A stretch of 64,000 bases of DNA from Bacillota bacterium (GTDB lineage Bacteria > Bacillota > Clostridia > Lachnospirales > Lachnospiraceae). Under the pieces are notes generated by a model that was not told where the DNA came from, searched no databases, and saw only the letters and a program-made list of their open reading frames with translations. The stretch covers positions 62,001 to 126,000 of the forward strand of contig JAEWYQ010000084.1 of assembly GCA_023395555.1 (NCBI GenBank). Reading direction: 5' to 3'. Positions 9,002 through 17,255 of the stretch are shown here, in pieces. The translations under genes were made by a program, and so were the position numbers. How positions within the stretch are numbered: the stretch's first letter is position 1; each line of letters opens with the position of its first letter.

Positions 9002-9196
9002 TTAGATGGTCCAGATTGGTACATACCAGTTCTTCCGGTCAATGGGCAGCAGGTCATTCGCCATACAAATCACACTTCCGCTTCCTATCTCCAGTTTGAG
9101 CTCACTCATCCCCCCGAATTTCTCCGGCTCTGCAACAGGATCGAGCACACCAAAATTTTTAATTGCACCTTTTCCCGGTGAAGCCGATCTCTTCAT
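9002..9196 (-). CDS. Possible small ORF in the flagellin-707 protein gap
   Basis: A 64-codon ORF, starting MKRSASPGKG and ending RKNWYVPIWTI, fills most of the 333-base gap (8880-9212) between the giant flagellin stop and the next promoter. It has no clear ribosome site, no membrane segment and no family I recognise. It begins 17 bases after the flagellin stop, so reinitiation is possible. It could as well be non-coding spacer. No terminator is visible after the flagellin; apart from this ORF and the sigma-D promoter I see nothing in the gap. Confidence 0.25.
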   Translation of the reverse strand: MKRSASPGKGAIKNFGVLDPVAEPEKFGGMSELKLEIGSGSVICMANDLLPIDRKNWYVPIWTI

Positions 9197-9212
9197 TTCT
9201 ATGGGTCTTAAT

Positions 9213-12197
9213 TTATTGCAGCAACGCAGTTACTCCTCTGACGGACTGATTTGCCTGAACCAGCATCGCCTGGGCAGCCTGAGCCAGAATATCGCTTTTA
9301 GAAAAGCGTACCATCTCCTCTGCCATTTCTGTATCCCGGATTCGAGACTCCGCATACTGAAGATTCTCCGAGGTATTCTGTGCAATGTTATACATGTGCT
9401 CCATTCGGTTGGCATAAGCACCAAAATGACTGCGCAGCCGGCTGATCTTACCGGATGCCTTCTCCGCCTCAAGGATCAAATCCGATGCCGCTTCCCTGGT
9501 AGAGGTCCCGCTCGATCCTATTCCTAGGGAATAAGCATTAAACCCCTCCCAGGTCATAGCCATTCCATCGTCTTTATTGGCACCCGCCTGAATCCAGAAG
9601 CCCAGCTTCTCCTCTATTCTGAAATCAAAGGTGGATACCACCGCGGAATTCGGGTTCTCATTGGCCGCATAATTCGCATAGGCATAATCTGTCGCCTCCA
9701 GCTCCAGCTTGGACCCGGATGCGATATCATTCATTATGCTGTCATAATAAGCTTCCCAGGAGGATATGGTATTGGTTATAGAAATATTATATCTGGGCGG
9801 CTCTTCTGTAATCCCCGGCTTGAAGCCTCCACTCCCGTCATAATAATCCGAATATACATATTTCTTATACCCATCGGCATCCTGTACCCATTCCCCCGAC
9901 GGGTCCTCCTCCATCTTTACAATCGCGGAGGTTTCCAGGCTCTGAGAGATGTCATACTCAAACTGCAGCCTCATATTGCGGTTGTCCGCCGTATTCTTCA
10001 AGGTCATATTGATTGTAGCTTTGTCAACCTCATAAGGCTTTGTGTCAAAAGTAGCATCCATGGTACCCGTATTCTGGGGGCGGTTATCGCAGATGTACAG
10101 AGTACTGCCCTGGGATGCATACTGGGTAAAATGAAAATCATATCCGCTTTCCCGCATAATATCGACCAGAGCTCCGGCAAAATCCGCACCTGTCGCATTC
10201 CCTTTTTCCGCCACAGATTTCAAATCGATTTGGAGGCTGTAATTCTCGTTCCCGTCGTTAGATAAGGTATAGCCGTAGCCCTGAGAGGTGGTCTTGTCGG
10301 TTCCCCCATAGACAAACATAACACTGTAATGGTTATTGCAGGTCTTACAGGTAGAATTAAATCCGGTTCCCAGCAAATCATACAACTCATAATCCGAACC
10401 CAAGCCCGAGAAATCAATCCGCGCCGTGGGATAAGTTCCGTTGCTTATGTCCCTGGTTGTATTCATAGTACCCTTATCAATCGTAACCGTGCCGTCCATA
10501 TAACCGGTGTCGGTAATCTTCCCCGCACCCAGGATCTGTGTCAAGGTTTTATCCGAAAAGTCTTCCCCGGATAACAGCGACTGTATCTTTCTGGCGGTCA
10601 GATACTGGATATATTCATTGGCATTCGCCCGGATTGAATCTGCCGGGGATAAGCTGACGGAGGTATAGGTCAGCAGGGGAGTCCCCTCTGTGCTGTTCCA
10701 GCTGACTGCAAATTGATTTGCCGCGGAATCATAAATCAATGCTGCTTCCCCAAGACCCTGCGTCCTGCTGTCAAAATCTCTTCCCAGGGCCGCTTCTTCA
10801 TATATGGTAAGCCGATTATTGGTACTTACCAATGTCCCGGACACCAGCCCGCTGCCCGGTACGGTGACAAATGTATACTTTGTCTCATTGGATGCCGTAA
10901 TATCCGTGTCCCGGACAGCCGCATGATTAATACCGGAAATCACCGAATCCAGGCTGGTTTCCCTCAGGAGGGTAAAATCAAATACCACCTTATAATCATC
11001 GTTTTCATAACGATACTGATATGTTCGATTGCCTGAAATATCGTTCTGAGAATCCCATCTGTTAATACCCAGATCAGCCCAGGACTTCTTAGAACCCGAT
11101 ACCTCATTGCCTCCTGAGTCCAGCACCCAGATTCCTGTTGTGTCCGCCCGCAGCTTAAAATCCAAATCCTCATGGTCCTTAATCTGGGGAAACATGGAAT
11201 TGGTGATTCGCATCCTGCTTCCGGTATCTGTGATATCCACGGCCTGTGCCCTATAATATCCGTTATATACATTGGTGTACTTTCGTCCCAATCGCTGATT
11301 CCCATTGGTGATTCCATCTATCACATCCTCCAGGGTATCTCCTTCCGGAACCGTGAAGCTGACCTCCATGCCGCCATAAGCAAAATGATAAATCCCCGGC
11401 CTGACCGGACCCGTCGCAGAAATCGGCTTATTTTCTTCATCCAGTATATCGGCCCAGGAAATCTCTGTTCCAGCCAGGGATATTCCTGCTGCCGAGGCCT
11501 TCACCGGAATTTCCGCTTTAATCGCAGGAGGCTTACTTCCCTCTTCGCACTCAATAGTCAGAATACACGAGCCTGTGTCATACTGATAACGGCCTTCCCT
11601 AAACATTGTCACACCGGTCGCCGAATCCAGGTAGGTCATATCCGGATCAATCTCTGACCATGCCACTCTGGTACTTCCATTTACTATAATGCCCCCATAA
11701 GAGTCCGGATCCGCCGGGTCTCCATCGTTGGCATCAAAAATTCCCACCACAAGGGGTTCCCCGCCAAAAGTCAGCTCATAAGACCTGCCGAAAATATGAT
11801 ATGTATTGTATTCGGTATTGCGGCTGATGGAGTTAATCTCCTTCTTCAGCTGCTTCACCTCTTCATTAATCATGCCACGGTCCGTTGATGTATTGGTGTC
11901 ATTGGATGCCTGTACGGCTAATTCCCGAAGCCTGCCCAGAATACTGTGAACCTCGTTCAAAGCACCGTCTGCCACCTGGCAGAAATTAATCCCTTCCTGT
12001 ACATTCTGGGCGGCGCGCTCCAGCCCTCTGACCTGAGCACGCATCTCTTCCGAAATGGTCAGACCCGCCGCATTATCCGCCGCTCTATTAATCTTATAAC
12101 CGCTCCCCAGGCGCTCCGCCGCCTGCGCTTTGCTCTTATTATTCACGCCCAGCTGTCTATTTGCAAATAATGCCGCCATATTATGCTGAATAATCAT
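9213..12197 (-). CDS. Giant flagellin (994 residues)
   Basis: Flagellar filament protein with normal ends and a huge centre. Residues 1-140 are the D0/D1 N-terminus (MIIQHNMAALFANRQLG, LGSGYKINRAADNAAGL). The last about 100 residues are the D1/D0 C-terminus (ESRIRDTEMAEEMVRFSK ... VRGVTALLQ). About 750 residues between them form surface-exposed, beta-rich variable domains. I chose the ATG 10 bases after GGAGG; a TTG three codons upstream is too close to the site. Cysteines, rare in flagellins, occur at residue 73 (INFCQ), in GSCILTIECEE, in STCKTCNNHYS and in LYICDN. No HExxH protease motif is present, so it is not a flagellinolysin. It ends the glycosylation island, 30 bases after a Maf gene, with no sigma-D promoter of its own visible. 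It may be a minor or alternative filament subunit. Confidence 0.92.
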   Translation of the reverse strand: MIIQHNMAALFANRQLGVNNKSKAQAAERLGSGYKINRAADNAAGLTISEEMRAQVRGLERAAQNVQEGINFCQVADGALNEVHSILGRLRELAVQASNDTNTSTDRGMINEEVKQLKKEINSISRNTEYNTYHIFGRSYELTFGGEPLVVGIFDANDGDPADPDSYGGIIVNGSTRVAWSEIDPDMTYLDSATGVTMFREGRYQYDTGSCILTIECEEGSKPPAIKAEIPVKASAAGISLAGTEISWADILDEENKPISATGPVRPGIYHFAYGGMEVSFTVPEGDTLEDVIDGITNGNQRLGRKYTNVYNGYYRAQAVDITDTGSRMRITNSMFPQIKDHEDLDFKLRADTTGIWVLDSGGNEVSGSKKSWADLGINRWDSQNDISGNRTYQYRYENDDYKVVFDFTLLRETSLDSVISGINHAAVRDTDITASNETKYTFVTVPGSGLVSGTLVSTNNRLTIYEEAALGRDFDSRTQGLGEAALIYDSAANQFAVSWNSTEGTPLLTYTSVSLSPADSIRANANEYIQYLTARKIQSLLSGEDFSDKTLTQILGAGKITDTGYMDGTVTIDKGTMNTTRDISNGTYPTARIDFSGLGSDYELYDLLGTGFNSTCKTCNNHYSVMFVYGGTDKTTSQGYGYTLSNDGNENYSLQIDLKSVAEKGNATGADFAGALVDIMRESGYDFHFTQYASQGSTLYICDNRPQNTGTMDATFDTKPYEVDKATINMTLKNTADNRNMRLQFEYDISQSLETSAIVKMEEDPSGEWVQDADGYKKYVYSDYYDGSGGFKPGITEEPPRYNISITNTISSWEAYYDSIMNDIASGSKLELEATDYAYANYAANENPNSAVVSTFDFRIEEKLGFWIQAGANKDDGMAMTWEGFNAYSLGIGSSGTSTREAASDLILEAEKASGKISRLRSHFGAYANRMEHMYNIAQNTSENLQYAESRIRDTEMAEEMVRFSKSDILAQAAQAMLVQANQSVRGVTALLQ

Positions 12198-12227
12198 CCC
12201 CGACAAGCCTCCGACACAGTAATAGTA

Positions 12228-13922
12228 TTATAGCCGTGAAATACATTCCTCCATTGTCCGGCATTTCATTCCGGCAATCCGGGCACCGCCCTCCGTTGCA
12301 TCAATGAATTCAATCCCCTTCACATTACTGATCCGGTTCTCAATCCACTGCCGGTACATATCCAGGCTCCTTCCGGTGTACACCATATTGCCGTTGATAT
12401 CCTCCACTCTCCTCAGATCCGGGGAATAAGTCAATTTCCTTGAGGAGGTGTCGGAAGCATGCCGGTAATCATCCGTATATGCCAGGTCCAGTCCGAGGAA
12501 TATGATCCGGCGGCTGCCCAAGGCTATGCCAAGATCCAGCGCTGTGGTACTCACAGATCCTCCGGTACTGTTCAGCATCGTATGGTGTTCCTCTGCATAG
12601 GACTCTGATTTCTCATAATCCCGCTGCAAAATCAGATATTTCTTTCCATGGTAATTCCGTGCAAAGCCTTTATAGGCAGTGGATAGGAACAGCATGGGAA
12701 TCTCCTTCTCTTCCAGTCCGGCAATCTGTCTGTATATCCGTTCATTGGCGTCCGTTACGATAAAATAATCCGGCTGGATGCCCGCCGTCAGCAGCTTGCG
12801 ATACACCGTGCCGGCAGCCAGAATGATGCCCTTGTTCCTGTCCACCTTCTTCAGCAATTGAAAATTCTTATCCAGAGACGGTCCGGCGGCAATAATATAA
12901 AGATCTTTATTTTGAAAATGATCTTTTAATTCTGCAGCAAAACCATCATAATGCAGAATATTTTCTTGAAAATTGCTGTCCAACAGCTTCTTCTGGTTCA
13001 TAATAGAGCTGTATTGTATAAAATAGTTTTCCAGCTTCTCCTTTATATTCTGATCGTGTACATTCCGCAGCGAGGGATAGTGAATGACAAAGCGTTCCTC
13101 ATCTTTCAATCTTTCCAGGCGCTTCAGCATATGCATATGCCTGGGATCATAAATTACCCGTACCGTTGGATGGTTCATCATGCTGCCCAACGCTGTATGG
13201 GCTGCTGCCAGCTTCAGGATATGGATATCCGCTTCGTAGACCTCAATCTGAATACTGCTGTCCAACTGCATCAGCTCTTTAATATGATAACCCATACCGA
13301 AGCCATATACGATATAACAGGTAACCTCCTCGTGATACCAGGAATGCGCCAGCGTAAAAGCTTCCTGTCCCGCCCTGCTGTTGCTGTGCAGATAGTATCT
13401 CCCAACCTGATCCGTCAGTGCCACCGTCATCAGGCCGGAAGAAGAGAATTCCGCCTCATATCCCTGCCGCGCCAGCGAAAAAGGCGATTCTCCCCGGTAG
13501 ATCAGCTCACAAAGCTCATGATCCGCCTGGTTGATTACCGCCCTGTTATTCTCAAATAATTCCTCATCATAGCCAAACCCATCCGAGGCAATAATATCCT
13601 CCTGAAGCTGGATAAAGTATCTGCGCAGCTGCAGCTCATAGAGGTCCGCCTGCAGAACATAATCCTTGCTGTTCTGGGCAATAAATATCTCTTCCAGAAT
13701 CCCGCCCAGCTCAGAAAAACGATCCTCACCGACAATTGCCTGCAACCGCCCCATCCCGGCATCCATACGCTTCAGCAGATCGGCAGAAATGCGCAATGCT
13801 TTATCATAATTCTGGGTATGTATGTAGAAGATGACTTTATCGATCAAGCCGATTAATATAGCATTATTTTGTAATGTCTGTTGAAGCTGGTTTGACACGC
13901 CATTCGCCGCCTTTTCTCTCAA
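12228..13922 (-). CDS. Maf-type motility-associated glycosyltransferase (DUF115), with fused N-terminal domain
   Basis: Maf proteins transfer nonulosonic acids such as pseudaminic or legionaminic acid to Ser/Thr of flagellin in the cytoplasm before export. This 564-residue copy has the DUF115/MptE-like domain at about 320-500 with IIAAGPSLDKN (343-353), the family hallmark, followed by STGGSVSTTALDLGIALG and IFLGLDLAYTDDYRHA. A second Rossmann-like part covers about 200-260 (YGFGMGYHIKEL). Residues about 10-115 form a separate helical domain that resembles the free-standing small protein at 32779-33135. The start is a TTG behind GGAG; a GTG eight codons later is an alternative. It lies directly upstream of the giant flagellin, which is its most likely substrate (inference). 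Confidence 0.88.
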   Translation of the reverse strand: MREKAANGVSNQLQQTLQNNAILIGLIDKVIFYIHTQNYDKALRISADLLKRMDAGMGRLQAIVGEDRFSELGGILEEIFIAQNSKDYVLQADLYELQLRRYFIQLQEDIIASDGFGYDEELFENNRAVINQADHELCELIYRGESPFSLARQGYEAEFSSSGLMTVALTDQVGRYYLHSNSRAGQEAFTLAHSWYHEEVTCYIVYGFGMGYHIKELMQLDSSIQIEVYEADIHILKLAAAHTALGSMMNHPTVRVIYDPRHMHMLKRLERLKDEERFVIHYPSLRNVHDQNIKEKLENYFIQYSSIMNQKKLLDSNFQENILHYDGFAAELKDHFQNKDLYIIAAGPSLDKNFQLLKKVDRNKGIILAAGTVYRKLLTAGIQPDYFIVTDANERIYRQIAGLEEKEIPMLFLSTAYKGFARNYHGKKYLILQRDYEKSESYAEEHHTMLNSTGGSVSTTALDLGIALGSRRIIFLGLDLAYTDDYRHASDTSSRKLTYSPDLRRVEDINGNMVYTGRSLDMYRQWIENRISNVKGIEFIDATEGGARIAGMKCRTMEECISRL

Positions 13923-13938
13923 AATTTTAATCGCTCCG

Positions 13939-14964
13939 CTATACCGCTAACCTCGCCAGTTTCTCAATATAGGCAGAATCAACTTCCTGCTCCAGACCAT
14001 TAAGCAGATAATTATAAAAGTTCTCGCTTTTCGCTTCTGTCAGCTGCCTCACGATAGGAATATCATTATACTGCGGATACCTGTCCCGCACCTGCCCATT
14101 GATCTCTGTCAGCAGATCCGCGGGTATAAACCCAAAGGTACGGATAAAGTTCTTGACCACGGTGAGGTACGTAATTATGAACTCCTGATCATAGTAACTC
14201 TGATATTTCTCATATATCCCTCTCCCCTTCAGTTCCTCCAGCATCAGCTGTTCTATGATAAACCGATGCATTCGCTTCCTCCCGTCACCGGAGCTATTGG
14301 AGACTGAATTTTTATAGGTGACATAGTGATATAAATATTCTTCCAGGAAATAAATCCGGTTGGCATAATTCTTCACCAATTCAATAAAATACACATCCTC
14401 ATAAATAAATCCTTCGGGAAATCGAATCTGATGCTTCTCCAGCATGGACCTGCGGTAAAGCTTGTTACAAGGTGAAGCACTGACCTCAAGCCGAAGAAAA
14501 GCCTCCCTGTCTTTATCATCGGCAACCTGCACCAGCCGATCCTTTTCTGCTCCGCGCCCCATGGCCGCCTGCTGCCCCTCTTCCGGCAAATGCTTCCTGG
14601 AACGGCATATTACCAGATCGCAGTCCTGTTCCTTCATCTTCTGATACATGGACTCATACATTGTATCCTCAATATAGTCGTCACTGTCAACAAAACCGAT
14701 ATATTCCCCAGACGCATAGCTCAGCCCCACATTCCTTGCTGCACCCGCACCGGCATTCTGCTCCAGGTTAATCAGCATTATTGTCTCCGGATATTGCCGC
14801 TCCCATTCCATCAGTTTCTCCAGAGTATCATCCGTGGAGCCGTCATTGACTATGATAATCTCCAGCATCTCCCGCCCGATAGTCTGACCCATAAGGGAAA
14901 CCATACAATGGAACATACGTCCGGAACCATTATAAACCGGTATAATGATGCTAATCTCAGCCAT
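13939..14964 (-). CDS. GT2 glycosyltransferase
   Basis: Cytoplasmic family 2 glycosyltransferase of 341 residues. It opens with ISIIIPVYNGSGRMFHC and continues with IIIVNDGSTDDTLEKL (nucleotide site), NAGAGAARNVGLSYASGEY and the DxD-type motif FVDSDDYIEDTMYE at about 95-108. ASPCNKLYRRSMLEKHQI marks the acceptor side. The C-terminal 120 residues are helical. There are no membrane segments. It starts at an ATG behind AGGAGAAGAAGC and sits between the CBS/SGNH/nucleotidyltransferase fusion and the second Maf gene. It therefore probably extends the flagellin-linked sugar or builds part of the glycan. The donor sugar is unknown. Confidence 0.85.
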   Translation of the reverse strand: MAEISIIIPVYNGSGRMFHCMVSLMGQTIGREMLEIIIVNDGSTDDTLEKLMEWERQYPETIMLINLEQNAGAGAARNVGLSYASGEYIGFVDSDDYIEDTMYESMYQKMKEQDCDLVICRSRKHLPEEGQQAAMGRGAEKDRLVQVADDKDREAFLRLEVSASPCNKLYRRSMLEKHQIRFPEGFIYEDVYFIELVKNYANRIYFLEEYLYHYVTYKNSVSNSSGDGRKRMHRFIIEQLMLEELKGRGIYEKYQSYYDQEFIITYLTVVKNFIRTFGFIPADLLTEINGQVRDRYPQYNDIPIVRQLTEAKSENFYNYLLNGLEQEVDSAYIEKLARLAV

Positions 14965-15006
14965 GCTTCTTCTCCTTCCTCCAACGCCTATGCCAGGTTT
15001 ATTCCA

Positions 15007-17187
15007 TTACCGACTTTTATTATCGAAAAACTTTTCCGCCAGATACTGATATGTGGTTTCCGGCACTAGGTCTTTTATTTTATCGAATTCCTTTTCTTTC
15101 AAGTATTTTCTCACCAGCGATGCACTGACAACCACATTTTCATTTACGGTATGGCGCGGTATTTCAGAGAACTCTATATCATACTGCGGCAGGATGGATT
15201 TCATCGTTTCGTTGTACTGCCTGGTCACAATATCGAAAGGTTCTTCTCCTACAAAGCGGATCTTTATATTCAGTGCCGGTGCAATATATTTTGAAAATAT
15301 CTCAATATCCGTTGAGGTATCAATCTTGACCTCTCCCGGATTATCCTTAACAAAATAACCCGGAAAAGTTAATGCTGATATAATCAGTTTTCCGCTGGGA
15401 ACTACAATAACATTCGGTATGTCCTTTGTTCCTTCCTTAACCAGTTTAAAGCGATCCTTAAACGGGAAAAACGACTTGTCTTCCTCTACAACAAAAATAT
15501 AGAGATAATCAACCTTCTTAGCAGAGGTTGCGATTAAATATTTATGCCCCTTAGTGAAAGGGTTACAATTCATAACAATTGCACCAAGCCGTTTCCTCTT
15601 ATCATCTATTCTATACTTTTCCAATAATGATAAATATAATTTCAGTTCGCTCTCATTTTCCAGATATTCATTCGTTGCCGTTGAAAAAAACACTTTCTCA
15701 TTGTCGAAATAATTGCTCTCCTTATCCACAGAATTAATATCCCTCAGATACTTTTGTACAACTTCAACAAACAAATATTCAGCCATTTTTTTATTCATGA
15801 TATGGTTACAGTGCCCAGGCAAATTAAAAAAACAATTTTTAGGGCGTGATTCATATAGGGGTGTAAAATCAATTATACTTCCCCCGCAATGTGCAATGGT
15901 ATTAATCACCCTTTGAGAACTTCCAGAGGCATAGACTGCCAAATCACCCTTTCTATACTCCGTATTCCACATATTATCGAATACATTCTCGGCGATGCCT
16001 TGCACACCATAATTACAAACACATAACGTATCTTTATACTCCTCATTTATCAAGCGTTGTAAAAAACTACATATAGTGTGTGCATCTTCTACAGCATATC
16101 CAAATGCATAGCATGTTCCAAAAACATGTATTTTATTATGATATACTACTGGCTGGTCACATGTTTTTCTTTGACCGCTGAACACATTTACATAATCACT
16201 ACTAATATCGGAATGTATGTATTTACCCCATTTCTTTATGACCGGCGGAATTTTTGACAAAGCAGATACGTAATCCGGGTGATAATATTCTCCGTAAATG
16301 TCCTCAGTAAAATCTTCATATAATTCAATATTATTTACTACATCAGCTATAGTAATACCCTTGATGATACGCTCCCTTTCTTCAGTTGTGTAACTAAGCC
16401 CCTCTTCTTTTGCAAATTTATTAGGTACACGTGCATATACAGAAAACAAACCTCTTTTCTTAAACACATCTTCCACATGAAGGTACTTATATATCTTATA
16501 TAAATCACGAATAAATTCTGATAATCGAATTATTTTATTGTCCTCCAAATCAACCTTAATAAAACGATTTTCCGAAATTATCAGGGATCGTGTAGGAAGG
16601 ATCTCCTTACACTCCCATTCATTTGTATCACCAATAAAGCATTTTGCATCACCTTGCGAATTAAAAAAACAATATATACTATAAAGCAACGAAGATTTAC
16701 CCACAAATAAAACATTATCAAAATGATTTGCCATCAAATAATTATTAAGGCGTAAATTAGGAACTATTTGCAATTCATTCCAAAGTAATTGCAATTTAGC
16801 GTCATTCTCCAGTTGCTCCGAATCATAATAATATTCATATACAATCTGGTGATATTCATTAAGAACAGGCACTCTGTTTACTTTATTAAATGAAGTAAAA
16901 ATGTCATGTGCCTCATTGATACTATGCCCTGAAGTACCGCCTTCGATGATTTTTTTGCTATTATAGTTTATCCAATCTTCATTTTTAACTTCTATGCTTC
17001 TAGACCATGCCCCTAATGTTATTACTCCAAGATATTTCAGATTATCGTCAACGCAATAAATACAATCTTCCGGAAAATCCATAAATATTTTTTCAATATT
17101 TTCTCTTGTAACTTCTTCCGGCTTAATAACATGCAGCATATTAGCAGTTCGCACTTTAATATGATTTTTATCAATAATTCTTTGCAT
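15007..17187 (-). CDS. Three-part fusion: CBS-like, SGNH-like and citrate-lyase-ligase-like nucleotidyltransferase
   Basis: A 726-residue cytoplasmic protein without close named relative known to me. Residues 1-120 resemble a CBS pair or sugar-nucleotidyltransferase-linked CBS module (CVDDNLKYLGVITL, VNRVPVLNEYHQIVYEYYY). Residues 350-480 look like an SGNH hydrolase (HVFGTCYAFGYAVEDAHT, NYGVQG, GHCNHIMNKKMAEYL), but the usual GDS/GSS serine is replaced by Cys 359 and the C-terminal Asp is missing, so the activity may be altered. Residues 530-726 carry the nucleotidylyltransferase fold of the CitC C-terminal domain: NPFTKGHKYLI ((H/T)xGH motif) and VVVSASLVRKYL. The gene lies 68 bases after the CysC-methyltransferase fusion in the most A+T-rich part of the island. 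A role in making a nucleotide-activated acyl or small-molecule group for the glycan is inference. Confidence 0.7.
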   Translation of the reverse strand: MQRIIDKNHIKVRTANMLHVIKPEEVTRENIEKIFMDFPEDCIYCVDDNLKYLGVITLGAWSRSIEVKNEDWINYNSKKIIEGGTSGHSINEAHDIFTSFNKVNRVPVLNEYHQIVYEYYYDSEQLENDAKLQLLWNELQIVPNLRLNNYLMANHFDNVLFVGKSSLLYSIYCFFNSQGDAKCFIGDTNEWECKEILPTRSLIISENRFIKVDLEDNKIIRLSEFIRDLYKIYKYLHVEDVFKKRGLFSVYARVPNKFAKEEGLSYTTEERERIIKGITIADVVNNIELYEDFTEDIYGEYYHPDYVSALSKIPPVIKKWGKYIHSDISSDYVNVFSGQRKTCDQPVVYHNKIHVFGTCYAFGYAVEDAHTICSFLQRLINEEYKDTLCVCNYGVQGIAENVFDNMWNTEYRKGDLAVYASGSSQRVINTIAHCGGSIIDFTPLYESRPKNCFFNLPGHCNHIMNKKMAEYLFVEVVQKYLRDINSVDKESNYFDNEKVFFSTATNEYLENESELKLYLSLLEKYRIDDKRKRLGAIVMNCNPFTKGHKYLIATSAKKVDYLYIFVVEEDKSFFPFKDRFKLVKEGTKDIPNVIVVPSGKLIISALTFPGYFVKDNPGEVKIDTSTDIEIFSKYIAPALNIKIRFVGEEPFDIVTRQYNETMKSILPQYDIEFSEIPRHTVNENVVVSASLVRKYLKEKEFDKIKDLVPETTYQYLAEKFFDNKSR

Positions 17188-17255
17188 AATTGGTCTCCTA
17201 ATCCATACTTACAATATCGGAGTTGATTACCGCCTATTAAAGACTCCGCTCTATT

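Noticed and set aside
9213..12197. Flagellinolysin (metalloprotease flagellin) for the giant flagellin
   Set aside because: The large insert contains no HExxH zinc motif.
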